Assembly: GCF_030655195.1 (NCBI RefSeq)
Contig: NZ_JAURWA010000030.1
Coordinates: forward strand, 40,576-104,575
Reading direction: 5' to 3'
From: Patulibacter sp.
Lineage (GTDB): Bacteria; Actinomycetota; Thermoleophilia; Solirubrobacterales; Solirubrobacteraceae
Length of the DNA stretch: 64,000 nt
Shown piece by piece: positions 17,620 through 26,400 of this stretch. The position numbers and the translations under genes are program-made. The notes under the pieces were generated by a model that worked only from the letters and a program-made list of their open reading frames with translations, did no database searches and had not been told where the DNA came from. Every line of letters begins with the position of its first letter. The first letter of the stretch is position 1.

Positions 17620-19026
17620 ATGCCCCAGCCCCGCCCCCTCACCTTCGCCGCGTTCGTGATGAACACGGCCTCGCACATCACCCACGGCCTCTGGCGCCAG
17701 CCGCACGGCGAGCAGCTCCGCCACAGCGAGCTCGACCTCTGGGTCGACCTGGCGAAGACCCTCGACCGCGGCGGCTTCGAGGCGATCTTCTTCGCCGACG
17801 TCGTCGGCCTCTACGGCGACTTCCGCGGGGGCTGGGACCACCACGTGGAGCTCGGGCTGCAGATCCCGAGCAACGACCCGCTGGTGATCCTCTCCGCGCT
17901 GGCGTCGCACACCGAGCACCTGGGTCTCGCGTTCACGTCCGCCCCGATCCAGCAGCCGCCGTTCAACTTCGCGCGTCAGGTCGCGACGCTGGACCACGCC
18001 TCGGGCGGCCGCATCGCCTGGAACGTCGTCACCAACGCGCTCGAGAACGGCGCCCGCAACTTCGGCCTCGACGGCCTGACCGAGCACGACGAGCGCTACC
18101 GCTGGGCCGACGAGTACCTCGACGTCCTGTACAAGCTCTGGGAGGGCTCGTGGGACGAGGGCGCCCTGCTGCAGGACCGCGCGTCCGGGCGGCACGCGGA
18201 CCCGTCGAGGATCCACAAGATCCACCACGAGAGCGAGCGCTACCGCGTCGAGGGCCCGTTCCTGGTGGCGCCGTCCCCGCAGCGCACGCCGCTGATCTTC
18301 CAGGCCGGCAGCTCGCCCGTCGGTCGGGCGTTCGCGGCGCGGCACGCCGAGGCCCAGTTCATCCAGAGCCCCGATCCCGACGGCGCCCGGCGGCTGATCG
18401 ACGACACCCGGCGGCTCGCGCAGGAGCACGGGCGCCACCCCGACGACCTGCGGTTCTTCCAGGGCCTGTCGTTCGTCGTCGGCTCGACGGAGGAGGAGGC
18501 CCGCCGGCGTGCGGAGGAGCTCGACGGCCAGATCGACGTGGCCGGCCAGATCGCGCACCTCGGTGGAGGCGTCGGCGCGGACCTCGGCGACCTGTCCCAC
18601 GACGCGCCGATCGACGAGATCGAGACGGAGGGCGTGCGGTCGATCCTCCAGTGGATCGCCGAGGGCGTCCCGCACCGCCGCCCGACCGTCGGTGACATCG
18701 CCGTCTTCAACGCACAGCGCAGCCGCGTCGTGGGCACCCCGGAGCAGATCGCCGACCGCCTCGCCGCCTGGCGCGACGCCGGCGTCGACGGCGTGAACGT
18801 CATCAACGCGACGATCCCGGGCTCCTACGTCGAGTTCGTCGACCACGTCCTGCCGACGCTGCGCACCCGGGGCCTCGCGGCCCCGGCGCCCGAGCCCGGC
18901 AGCCCCGCGAAGACCCTGCGCGGCCGCCTCTTCGGCACCGACCGCCTCAGCGACCGCCACCCGGCCGCGCGCTACCGCGGCGCGTTCACCCCGCAGTCCG
19001 CGCCGACCTCGATCGCGGCGGACTGA
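17620..19026 (+). CDS. NtaA/SnaA/DszA-family FMN-dependent monooxygenase, copy 2
   Basis: 468 residues, close paralogue of copy 1: long identical blocks such as FAAFVMNTASHITHG, IPSNDPLVILSALASHT and FNFARQVATLDHAS, and both end IAAD. Differences are concentrated in the middle (TNALENGARNFGLDG against a shorter segment in copy 1) and in the region around residues 300-360, where substrate specificity of the family is usually set. A CCGAGG ribosome-binding site precedes MPQPRPL. The duplicate pair plus a third, more distant copy suggests expansion for related substrates. Confidence 0.9.
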   Translation: MPQPRPLTFAAFVMNTASHITHGLWRQPHGEQLRHSELDLWVDLAKTLDRGGFEAIFFADVVGLYGDFRGGWDHHVELGLQIPSNDPLVILSALASHTEHLGLAFTSAPIQQPPFNFARQVATLDHASGGRIAWNVVTNALENGARNFGLDGLTEHDERYRWADEYLDVLYKLWEGSWDEGALLQDRASGRHADPSRIHKIHHESERYRVEGPFLVAPSPQRTPLIFQAGSSPVGRAFAARHAEAQFIQSPDPDGARRLIDDTRRLAQEHGRHPDDLRFFQGLSFVVGSTEEEARRRAEELDGQIDVAGQIAHLGGGVGADLGDLSHDAPIDEIETEGVRSILQWIAEGVPHRRPTVGDIAVFNAQRSRVVGTPEQIADRLAAWRDAGVDGVNVINATIPGSYVEFVDHVLPTLRTRGLAAPAPEPGSPAKTLRGRLFGTDRLSDRHPAARYRGAFTPQSAPTSIAAD

Positions 19027-19136
19027 CCGCCGTCCCGAGCACCCCGGCACCGCGGCCGCGAGCCGTGGCGTCCCGAGCACACCGGTACCGCAGAAGCGTC
19101 CCGTCCCACCCCACCGACACCGAAGCCGAGCCCCAC

Positions 19137-20588
19137 GTGACCGACCGCCAGACCGACCCGCCCCGCCGCCTGCGCCTGAACGCGTTCACGATGAACGTCG
19201 TCTCGCACATCGTGCAGGGGCAGTGGACCCGCCCCGACACGCGGCAGCGCGACTACACGAGCCTGCAGCCGTGGGTCGAGCTCGCCGGGCTGCTCGAGCG
19301 CGGTCGCTTCGACGCCGTCTTCTTCGCGGACGTCGTCGGCGCCTACGACGTCTTCGAGGGCTCGCGCGACGCGGCGGTGCGCAACGCCGTCCAGTTCCCG
19401 GTGAACGACCCCAGCGCACTGATCCCCGCGATGGCGCTGGTCACCGAGCACCTGGGTCTGGCGTTCACGCTCTCGATCCTGCAGGAGCACCCGTTCAGCT
19501 TCGCCCGGCGGGCGACGACGCTCGACCACCTGACGGACGGCCGCGTCGGCTGGAACGTCGTCACGTCGTACCTGGAGAACGCCGCGCGCAACCTCGGCTA
19601 CGGCGGGCTGCCGCTGCACGACACGCGCTACGACCGCGGCGACGAGTACCTCGACGTCCTCTACAAGCTGTGGGAGGGCTCGTGGGAGGACGACGCCGTG
19701 GTCGACGACCGCGAGCGCGGCATGTACGCCGATCCCGCGAAGGTCCACGAGATCGGGCACCGCGGCCGGTACTACGACGTCGTCGGCCCGCACCTGTCCG
19801 AGCCCTCGCGCCAGCGCACCCCGGTGCTGTTCCAGGCCGGCTCGTCCGAGCGGGGCCGCGAGTTCGCCGCCCGCCACGCCGAGGCGACGTTCATCGCCGC
19901 ACGCAACGTCCGTGGCGCGCGGGCCAACGTCGACGACCTGCACGAACGGCTGTTGCGCAACGGTCGCCGCCCCGAGGACCTGCTCGTCTTCCAGGGCCTC
20001 ACGGTCATCACCGCCGCGACCGAGGAGGAGGCGCTGCGCAAGGAGCGCGAGGTGCAGGAGCAGCTGAGCGACGAGGGGACCTTCGCGGTGGTCTCGGGCT
20101 GGCTGGGCGCAGACCTCGGCGCGGTCGACCCGGACGCCCCGGTCGGCGACCTCCGGACGAACGCCCAGGAGGGCATCATCAAGGCCCTGGTGGAGTCCGC
20201 ACCGGACCACACCTGGCGGTTCAAGGACCTCGTCAAGTCGATCGCCAACCAGCGGATCGTCGGCACCGCCGAGCGGGTCGCCGACGAGCTGCAGGAGTGG
20301 CACGAGGACGGCGGCATCGACGGCGTGAACCTGACCTACACGACGACACCGGGCTCGTTCCGCGACTTCATCGACGGCGTCGTCCCGGTCCTGCAGGAGC
20401 GCGGGATCGTGCAGCGCGAATACCGTGAGGGCACGTTCCGGGAGAAGCTCTTCGACGGCCGCGTCGGCCCGCGACTGCCGGACCGCCACCCGGCGGCGCA
20501 GTACCGGCGGGGCGTGGGCGCGACGGTGCCCGTCAGGCGTGGGCCGCAGGCAGACCGCGAAGTGCAGGCGGCCGGGGCGGCCGACTGA
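19137..20588 (+). CDS. NtaA/SnaA/DszA-family FMN-dependent monooxygenase, copy 3
   Basis: About 483 residues. The GTG at 19137 is preferred over upstream ATGs because it aligns the N-terminus (TDRQTD...LRLNAFTMNVVSHIVQG) with copies 1 and 2. Conserved blocks: FAVFFADVVGAYD-like region, SFARRATTLDHLTDGRVGWN, GDEYLDVLYKLWEGSWED, TPVLFQAGSSERGREFAARHAE. It diverges from copies 1 and 2 across the length and has a longer charged C-terminus. Same strand and spacing as copies 1 and 2, so probably the end of the same transcript. Confidence 0.88.
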   Translation: MTDRQTDPPRRLRLNAFTMNVVSHIVQGQWTRPDTRQRDYTSLQPWVELAGLLERGRFDAVFFADVVGAYDVFEGSRDAAVRNAVQFPVNDPSALIPAMALVTEHLGLAFTLSILQEHPFSFARRATTLDHLTDGRVGWNVVTSYLENAARNLGYGGLPLHDTRYDRGDEYLDVLYKLWEGSWEDDAVVDDRERGMYADPAKVHEIGHRGRYYDVVGPHLSEPSRQRTPVLFQAGSSERGREFAARHAEATFIAARNVRGARANVDDLHERLLRNGRRPEDLLVFQGLTVITAATEEEALRKEREVQEQLSDEGTFAVVSGWLGADLGAVDPDAPVGDLRTNAQEGIIKALVESAPDHTWRFKDLVKSIANQRIVGTAERVADELQEWHEDGGIDGVNLTYTTTPGSFRDFIDGVVPVLQERGIVQREYREGTFREKLFDGRVGPRLPDRHPAAQYRRGVGATVPVRRGPQADREVQAAGAAD

Positions 20589-20636
20589 CGGCCGGGGGCG
20601 AGGTGGAGTGCCGCAGGCCACGGGCCGCCCGCCGGG

Positions 20637-21170
20637 TCACCCCGGCGTCGTGATCGCCCAGACCTGCTTGTCGTGGTGCCTGCCGCCGTTGAGCCAGGCC
20701 CGGCGCAGGACGCCCTCCAGCGTCATGCCCAGGCGCTCGGCGACGGCCGAGCTGCGGTCGTTGTCCGCACGGCAGCGCCACTCGACGCGGACGAGCCCGC
20801 GGTCCTGCAGCGCCCAGTCGACGAGCACGCGGCAGGCGGCCGTGACCAGCCCGCGGCCCTCGGCCGCCGGCTCGAGCCAGCAGCCGATCTCGCACGAGCC
20901 GCCCCCCGCGTCGAAGGTCACGAACATGACGCCCCCGACGAGCAGGCCGTCCGCCCAGATCCCGTAGAGCCGCGCCCCGTCCTGCGCGGTGGCCGCGGCG
21001 TAGCGGACCAGCGTCGCGCGGGCCCCGTCGACGGTGCTGGTGACGAAGCTCGGGCCGACCCACGGCCGGATGTGCTCGCGGGCCCGGTCGAGGTGCGCGG
21101 CGAACTCCTCCGCGTGCCACGCCTCGAGCGGTCGCAGTTCGGCGTTCTCGGTCAGCGGTCGGGCGAACAA
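20637..21170 (-). CDS. GNAT-family N-acetyltransferase (RimL/RimJ-like)
   Basis: 177 residues. The GNAT fold is seen in EIGCWLEPAAEGRGLVTAAC (acetyl-CoA pyrophosphate loop) and VEWRCRADNDRSSAVAERLG followed by EGVLRRAWLNGG, typical of RimJ/RimL-type ribosomal-protein or small-molecule acetyltransferases. No ATG is suitably placed; the TTG at 21170 has AGGAG seven bases upstream and begins LFARPLTENAELRP, matching the normal N-terminus of the family. It is antisense to the monooxygenase genes and probably an independent insertion. Confidence 0.85.
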   Translation of the reverse strand: MFARPLTENAELRPLEAWHAEEFAAHLDRAREHIRPWVGPSFVTSTVDGARATLVRYAAATAQDGARLYGIWADGLLVGGVMFVTFDAGGGSCEIGCWLEPAAEGRGLVTAACRVLVDWALQDRGLVRVEWRCRADNDRSSAVAERLGMTLEGVLRRAWLNGGRHHDKQVWAITTPG

Positions 21171-21273
21171 CGGTGGGCTCCTGGGACGAGGACGGGACCG
21201 GGCGGATCGTACGCCCGCCCGACCGCGCGTCGGCCGGCTGCTCGTCCGTTCGCCCACCCGGCAGCGGGTCCGT

Positions 21274-21337
21274 CTGTGAGCCGGCCCGCCTGTGAGCCGG
21301 CCCGCCTGTGAGCCGACCCTTCGGTCAGCCGACCCGC
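21274..21337. repeat. Short tandem repeat, 16-bp unit
   Basis: CTGTGAGCCGGCCCGC occurs twice exactly (21274-21289, 21290-21305) and continues as two decayed copies (CTGTGAGCCGACCC..., GGTCAGCCGACCCGC). It lies between the GNAT gene start and the end of the luciferase-like gene, in non-coding sequence. Confidence 0.8.
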
Positions 21338-21340
21338 CGC

Positions 21341-22360
21341 TCAGGCCGCCGCGAGCGCGAAGGCCTCGGACAGCCGGCGGAACGAGGCGCGGCGCTCCTC
21401 GGGGTCCGGGGTGTTCGTGATCGCGATGACCTCGTCGGCGCCGGAGGCCTCGACCGCGGCCTCGATGCCCGCGCGCACCGCGTCGACGCCGCCGACGACG
21501 TCGGCCCGGGTGTCCACGAACTCGGCCTCGGCCGCGCGCTCCTCGTCGGTCCAGCGGTGCGCGAGCGCGTCCTCGACGGAGACCATCGGCGAGCGGTCGC
21601 CCAGGCGCGCCCGGACCATCGACAGGTGCGACGGGGCGGCCAGCGCGCGGGCGTGCTCGTCGTCCTCGCCGACGGTGATCTTCAGGGCGAGGATGGCGTG
21701 CGGCCGGTCGCCGGGCCTCGCGGGGACGAAGTCGCGGCGGTAGGCCTGCACCGCCTCGGCGGCGCCCTGCGTGTTGGTGTGCGCCGCGAAACCGTAGCCG
21801 AGGCCGCGCCGGGCGGCGGTGGCCGCCGAGCCGGCGGACGAGCCGAGGAGGAACACGGGCGGCAGCGGCACGTCCGTCGGGGCGGCGCGCGCGGTCGCGA
21901 GCGGGTGGCCCTCCGGCCACGGCTGCACCTCGCCGAACGCGAGCAGCTCGTCCAGCTGGTCCTCGTAGCCGGCGCCGTGGGCGTTGTCCGTGGGCCGGCC
22001 GAACGCGCGGACGATCGCCTCGTCGATCGCGCCCTCGGACCGGCCGATGCCCAGGTCGATGCGCCCGGGGGCCAGGGCCTCGAGCGAGCGGAACTGCTCG
22101 ACGACGTGGATCGGCCGGTGGTTGGGGAGGAGCATCGCCCCGGAGCCGATGCGGACGCGCTCGGTGACGTGGGCGAGGACGCCGATCAGGACCTCGGGGG
22201 CCGAGATCGCGACGCTGCCGATCGCGTGGTGCTCGGCGACCCAGAAGCGGTGGTAGCCCAGCTCGTCGGCCGCACGGGCCAGCGTCAGGGCGTCCTGGAA
22301 CGCGTGGCCGGGGGCACCGCCGGTACGGGTCGGGGCCTGGTCGAGGATCGAGAGGAGCAT
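21341..22360 (-). CDS. LLM-class flavin-dependent oxidoreductase
   Basis: 339 residues of the bacterial luciferase-like fold, of the compact type (MsnO8/YhbW-like) rather than the NtaA type. The family pattern is clear: MLLSILDQAPTRTGG, RAADELGYHRFWVAEHHA, RVRIGSGAMLLPNHRP, VVEQFRSLEALAPGRIDLG and PVFLLGSSAGSAATAA. It likely uses FMN or F420; the substrate is unknown. It is divergent from the degenerate luciferase-like/NtaA-type pair, with a 284-bp shared control region. Confidence 0.88.
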   Translation of the reverse strand: MLLSILDQAPTRTGGAPGHAFQDALTLARAADELGYHRFWVAEHHAIGSVAISAPEVLIGVLAHVTERVRIGSGAMLLPNHRPIHVVEQFRSLEALAPGRIDLGIGRSEGAIDEAIVRAFGRPTDNAHGAGYEDQLDELLAFGEVQPWPEGHPLATARAAPTDVPLPPVFLLGSSAGSAATAARRGLGYGFAAHTNTQGAAEAVQAYRRDFVPARPGDRPHAILALKITVGEDDEHARALAAPSHLSMVRARLGDRSPMVSVEDALAHRWTDEERAAEAEFVDTRADVVGGVDAVRAGIEAAVEASGADEVIAITNTPDPEERRASFRRLSEAFALAAA

Positions 22361-22470
22361 GGCTGGTTCGGTCTTCCGGTCGGTCGTCGCGAGGGATCCC
22401 CGCCCACCCGCATCCGGGACGCGACGCGGTGCGCATCACCCGGTGGGGACGGAAACCGGATCGACATTCC

Positions 22471-22485
22471 CTACGGTCACGGTAG
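22471..22485. promoter_or_regulatory. Candidate operator, imperfect palindrome
   Basis: CTACGGTCACGGTAG reads as CTACnGTnACnGTAG, symmetric except at three positions. It lies in the intergenic region between two divergent flavin-monooxygenase transcripts. No regulator gene is adjacent, so the protein that would bind is unknown. Confidence 0.35.
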
Positions 22486-22644
22486 ACCAGCCGGACGTGC
22501 TCCCCGTCCTCAACGGGGATCCCGTCCGCCGCCGTGCCGGCCGCGCCGATCCGGACACCGGGCCACCCACCGGGCGGCCCGCCGGCCCGCCCGCCGCGCC
22601 CTTCGCCACCGCCCCGCTCAGACCCCCTCGCCCCGATCGCCGCC

Positions 22645-23676
22645 ATGCCGACCCGCCCGCTCCTCCTCGCCGCGTCGCTCGCCGACCGCCGCGCGACCCC
22701 CGACCACGCCGCCCTGACGGCCCGCGCGCTCGTCGCGGAGCGCGCCGGGCTCGACCTCGTCGTCCTCGAGGCCGAACCGCTCGACCCGCTGCTCGTCGCC
22801 GCCCGGCTGGCGGCGCAGACCGCGAGCATCGGCATCGTGCCGGTCACGTCGGCGACGACCACGGAGCCGTTCCACGTGTCGACCGCGCTGGCGACCGTCG
22901 ACGTCGTCGCCCGGGGTCGGGCCGGCTGGGTGCTCGAGGTCGACGCGGCGGACGACGTGCGCGGCACCGTCACGTGGGAGGTCCCGGGCGACGTTCCCGG
23001 TGACGCGGCCGAGCACCTCGAGGCGGTCCGCGCGCTGTGGGACTCCTGGGAGGAGGGCGCCGTGATCCGCGACACCGCGACCGACCGGTTCCTCGACCGC
23101 GACAAGGTCCACCACGTCGACTTCGAGGGCCGGCACCTCGCGGTGCGCGGCCCGTCGATCACCCCGCGCCCGCCGCAGGGCCATCCGCCGGTGCTCGTCC
23201 GCGTGACCGACGAGGCGACCTTCGAGCTGGCCCGGGCCCACGGCGATGCGCTGTTGACGACGGACCCCCACCTCGCCCGGGGCGGCGGCGAGGCGACCGA
23301 CCGCCGCGACGGGGAGGCCGCCACCGGGCGCGACCCGGATGACGCCGCCGCCCCCGCCGGCGGCCCGGGCACCTTCGCCGGTCCCGTCCGTCTCCTCGAG
23401 GTCGACGTCGACCCGGCGGACCTCGACGGCCTCGCCGCCCGGCTGGCCGACGAGCACGCGGCCGGCGTGCAGGGCGTGGTCCTGCGTGCGGACGACCTGG
23501 AGGGGACGCTCGCGGTGCTGCTGCCCGCGCTCGCCGCCGCGGGCGTCCGGCCGCTCGCGGAGCCGGGACCCGCTCCGGACCCCACGGGGGAGCACCCGCC
23601 CGTCGCCGCCCCGCCGTCCCTGCGCGACCGGCTCGGCCTACCCGCCGCCACCAACCGCTTCGAGGTCCCCGCATGA
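22645..23676 (+). CDS. Degenerate luciferase-like protein coupled to an NtaA-type enzyme
   Basis: 343 residues. It resembles luciferase-like monooxygenases in the middle (EPFHVSTALATVDVVARGRAGW, then LWDSWEEGAVIRDTATDRF and a VHHVDFEGRHLAVRGPS segment that parallels the NtaA family) but the first strand/helix region is shortened, the AGSS-type FMN phosphate motif reads VLVRVTDEATFELA, and an acidic/Gly-rich insert follows (about residues 210-245). It may be a non-catalytic partner or a diverged enzyme. Its stop overlaps the start of the following monooxygenase (ATGA), so the two proteins are made together, probably in equal amounts. Confidence 0.7.
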   Translation: MPTRPLLLAASLADRRATPDHAALTARALVAERAGLDLVVLEAEPLDPLLVAARLAAQTASIGIVPVTSATTTEPFHVSTALATVDVVARGRAGWVLEVDAADDVRGTVTWEVPGDVPGDAAEHLEAVRALWDSWEEGAVIRDTATDRFLDRDKVHHVDFEGRHLAVRGPSITPRPPQGHPPVLVRVTDEATFELARAHGDALLTTDPHLARGGGEATDRRDGEAATGRDPDDAAAPAGGPGTFAGPVRLLEVDVDPADLDGLAARLADEHAAGVQGVVLRADDLEGTLAVLLPALAAAGVRPLAEPGPAPDPTGEHPPVAAPPSLRDRLGLPAATNRFEVPA

Positions 23677-24989
23677 GCACGCCGCGCAAGCAGGTCCGGC
23701 TGGCCGCGCACTTCCCCGGCGTCAACAACACGACCGTCTGGGGCGACCCCGCCGCCGGCAGCCACATGGATCTGGCCTCGTTCGCGCACCTCGCCCGGAC
23801 GGCGGAGCGGGCGATGTTCGACCTGTTCTTCCTCGCCGAGGGCCTCAGCCTGCGCGAGCACGCCGGGCACCTGCACGACCTCGACGTCGTCGGACGTCCC
23901 GACGCGATGACGATCCTGGCCGCGCTGTCCGCGGTGACGGAGCACATCGGCCTGGCGGCGACGCTGACCACGACCTACCACGAGCCCCTCGAGGTCGCCC
24001 GGCAGCTGGCGACCCTCGACCACCTCTCGGACGGCCGCGCGGCGTGGAACCTCGTCACGTCGACCGACGCGGTCTCCGGCGCGAACTTCCGCCGTGGCGC
24101 GTACCTCCCGTACGACGGCCGGTACGACCGGGCGCAGGAGCTGCTGGCCCTGGCCGACCGGCTCTGGGCGCAGGGGCCGGGACCGTTCGACACGACGGGC
24201 AGGCAGGTGACGCTGCGCGGCGAGTGGGACCTCGACACCCCGCCGCAGGGCCGCCCGGTGATCCTGCAGGCCGGCGACTCCGACGCCGGCCGCGAGTTCG
24301 CCGCCGCGCAGGCCGACGCCGTCTTCACCCGCGCCGGCACGATCCCCGAGGGCCAGGCGTTCGTCACCGACGTGAAGGGGCGACTGGCGAGGTACGGGCG
24401 GCGGCCCGAGGACCTGCTGATCCTCCCGGGCGCGACGTACGTCCTGGGCGACACGGACGAGGACGCCCGCGAGCAGGCCGCCCACGTCCGCCGTCAGCAG
24501 GTCTCGGGGCCGACGGCGATCGTCTTCGCCGAGCAGCTCTGGAACCGCGACCTCTCCGCCTACGACCCCGACGGCCCGCTGCCCGACGTCGACCCGGTCG
24601 AGGGCGAGATCACGATCGCGCCGGGCAGCATCCCCGCCCGGGCGTTCTCCGGCAAGCGGCACGAGACCGTGGAGCAGCTCCGCGCGCTCGCGGCGAAGGA
24701 CGGCCTGAGCCTGCGCGACGTCATGGTCGAGACCCGTGCACGGCACTCGTTCGTCGGATCGCCGCAGACCGTGGCGGACGAGATCGACGCGCAGGTGCAG
24801 GCGGACGCGTGCGACGGCTTCATCCTCGTCCCGCACCTGACCCCGGGCGGCCTGGACGAGTTCGCCGACCGGGTCGTCCCGCTGCTGCAGGAGCGCGGCT
24901 CGCTGCGCACGGAGCGCGAGCCCGGGACGCTGCGCGAGCGCCTGGGCCTGCCGCGGTGGACGCCGGAGCAGGGGGCGGCGGGGGCCTGA
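23673..24989 (+). CDS. NtaA/SnaA/DszA-family FMN-dependent monooxygenase, copy 4
   Basis: 438 residues, a full-length member: VRLAAHFPGVNNTTVWGDP, FDLFFLAEGLSLREHAG, EVARQLATLDHLSDGRAAWN, RPVILQAGDSDAGREFAAAQ. It belongs to a different branch from copies 1-3 (opening AAHFPGVNNTTVW instead of AFVMNTASHITHG). Its ATG overlaps the stop of the degenerate luciferase-like protein, implying a two-component unit. Substrate unknown; a reduced-flavin supply from elsewhere is needed. Confidence 0.9.
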   Translation: MSTPRKQVRLAAHFPGVNNTTVWGDPAAGSHMDLASFAHLARTAERAMFDLFFLAEGLSLREHAGHLHDLDVVGRPDAMTILAALSAVTEHIGLAATLTTTYHEPLEVARQLATLDHLSDGRAAWNLVTSTDAVSGANFRRGAYLPYDGRYDRAQELLALADRLWAQGPGPFDTTGRQVTLRGEWDLDTPPQGRPVILQAGDSDAGREFAAAQADAVFTRAGTIPEGQAFVTDVKGRLARYGRRPEDLLILPGATYVLGDTDEDAREQAAHVRRQQVSGPTAIVFAEQLWNRDLSAYDPDGPLPDVDPVEGEITIAPGSIPARAFSGKRHETVEQLRALAAKDGLSLRDVMVETRARHSFVGSPQTVADEIDAQVQADACDGFILVPHLTPGGLDEFADRVVPLLQERGSLRTEREPGTLRERLGLPRWTPEQGAAGA

Positions 24990-25013
24990 CGTCGCGGCCC
25001 GCGGTCCCGCGGG

Positions 25014-25556
25014 TCAGCCCGCGAGCACCTGGTCCGCCGGCGCGACGTCGCCGTAGGCGCTGCCCAGCGCGGCGAGGAACGCCGTCTGGACGTCGGCGGC
25101 GGGGACCTTGCGGCCGTCGTGCTCGAGGTCAGGGCACGCGCAGGCGTCGGCGACGACCGTCACGCGGTAGCCCAGGTCGGAGGCCGTCCGCGCCGTGGCG
25201 TCGACGCACATGCTGGTCATCATCCCCGCGATCACGAGGTCGCGCACCCCGTCGTGACGGAGGCGGGCGTCCAGGTCGGTGTCGAGGAACGCGTTCGGCG
25301 AGCCCTTCACGACGACCTCCTCGCCCTCGGTGGGCGCGACGGAGGGGTGGAACTCGGCACCAGGGGTGTCCTTGACGAGGAAGCCGGAGCCCGGCTCGCC
25401 GGCGTGGCGGACGTGGACCACCGGCTCGTCGGCGTCACGGAACGCGGCCAGCAGGCGCGCAGCGGCCTCGGCGGCGGGCTCGGGCCCCACGAGCGGGAAC
25501 GCCCCGCCGGGGAAGTAGTCCTGCTGGATGTCGATCAGGAGCAGCGCGCGGGTCAT
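25014..25556 (-). CDS. Cysteine hydrolase (isochorismatase-like)
   Basis: 180 residues. The catalytic triad of the isochorismatase/nicotinamidase superfamily is visible: Asp in LLLIDIQQDYF (about residue 9), Lys in VVVKGSPNAF (about 84) and Cys in MMTSMCVDATARTA (about 117), with the cis-peptide region just before the cysteine. The nearest described groups hydrolyse amides or isochorismate; the substrate cannot be assigned. It is convergent with the fourth monooxygenase and divergent from the MarR gene. Confidence 0.88.
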   Translation of the reverse strand: MTRALLLIDIQQDYFPGGAFPLVGPEPAAEAAARLLAAFRDADEPVVHVRHAGEPGSGFLVKDTPGAEFHPSVAPTEGEEVVVKGSPNAFLDTDLDARLRHDGVRDLVIAGMMTSMCVDATARTASDLGYRVTVVADACACPDLEHDGRKVPAADVQTAFLAALGSAYGDVAPADQVLAG

Positions 25557-25743
25557 GGGGACAGCCTAGGGGCCGCCGGGGCCTGGCCCCGGTCGGGCGG
25601 GCACGCCCGGCGACCGGGGTAATGGATTCACTGTATTCCGGATAGGTAATCGCGAAAGCGCGCGTACATCGCTAGCGTTCGTGTCGTCGGTCGGCGCGGG
25701 CCCGACCCGCGGACCACCGCCGGCGCCCCGGCACTCCCGTCGC

Positions 25744-26187
25744 ATGTCCCGACCAGAACCCACCACCGACGATCCCCTGACCCCGCTCGAGCTCGAGCGC
25801 TGGACCGCGTGGAAGCACGCCAGCGACGCCGTCCTCGAGCGGGTCCGTCGCGAGGTGCGCACCGCCACCGGCCTGTCGAACGCCGACTTCGGCGTGCTGA
25901 CGATCGTCGCGGACGCCGAGGGCCCGGTCCGCCAGCAGCGCCTGTGCGACGAGACGGGCTGGACCCAGAGCCGCGCGTCCAACCACCTCAGCCGCATGGA
26001 GCGCCGCGAGCTCGTCGAGCGGGAGGTCGTCCCCGGCGGCGTCCTGATCCACCTGACCGAGGAGGGCCGCACGCTGCTGGGCCGGGCCCGGCCGGTCCAC
26101 GCCGCCGCGGTCCGCCGGCACCTGCTGGACGAGCTCGACGACGACGCGCACGCGGCCATCGCCCGGCTCGCGGGTGCCCTGGGCTGA
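25744..26187 (+). CDS. MarR-family transcriptional regulator
   Basis: 147 residues with the winged helix: LSNADFGVLTIVADAEG, RQQRLCDETGWTQSRASNHL (recognition helix) and wing LVEREVVPGGVLIHLTEEG. The ATG at 25744 fits the family; a GTG 21 codons upstream is possible. A TAGCGT element at 25673-25678 and AT-rich DNA (ATGGATTCACTGTATTCCGG) lie upstream, probably the promoter/operator. The divergent cysteine hydrolase is a likely target. Confidence 0.88.
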   Translation: MSRPEPTTDDPLTPLELERWTAWKHASDAVLERVRREVRTATGLSNADFGVLTIVADAEGPVRQQRLCDETGWTQSRASNHLSRMERRELVEREVVPGGVLIHLTEEGRTLLGRARPVHAAAVRRHLLDELDDDAHAAIARLAGALG

Positions 26188-26273
26188 CCCGGGACCTCGG
26201 CCCGCCGGGGTCGCGGGCGAGCGCCGGCGCGCCATGCACGGCCGCTCCCGCGGGGCCGCCCGGCGGTGCGGAT

Positions 26274-26288
26274 CCCGTACCGTACGGG
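26274..26288. promoter_or_regulatory. Perfect 15-bp palindrome upstream of secreted protein gene
   Basis: CCCGTACCGTACGGG has 7-bp arms around a single C. It is about 110 bp upstream of the start of the secreted glycosidase-like gene and about 90 bp after the MarR gene, a plausible operator. Confidence 0.45.
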
Positions 26289-26400
26289 GCTCGTCCGCAA
26301 CATCGGGCCCCTTCGCGGGTTCCCATGTACAGACCTCGCCGCGTCCGCCGCGCGCCCGCCCCGGGCACGCCGCCGCGGGACGCCCCCGGAGACCCTCTCG

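Noticed and set aside
22361..22644. FMN or SAM riboswitch in front of the luciferase-like pair
   Set aside because: The conserved riboswitch core sequences are not present; only a 15-bp imperfect palindrome is visible.
20637..24836. A 1399-codon minus-strand frame
   Set aside because: It is the antisense of the NtaA-type and luciferase-like genes joined to the GNAT gene; only 20637-21170 has protein-family motifs and a ribosome-binding site.
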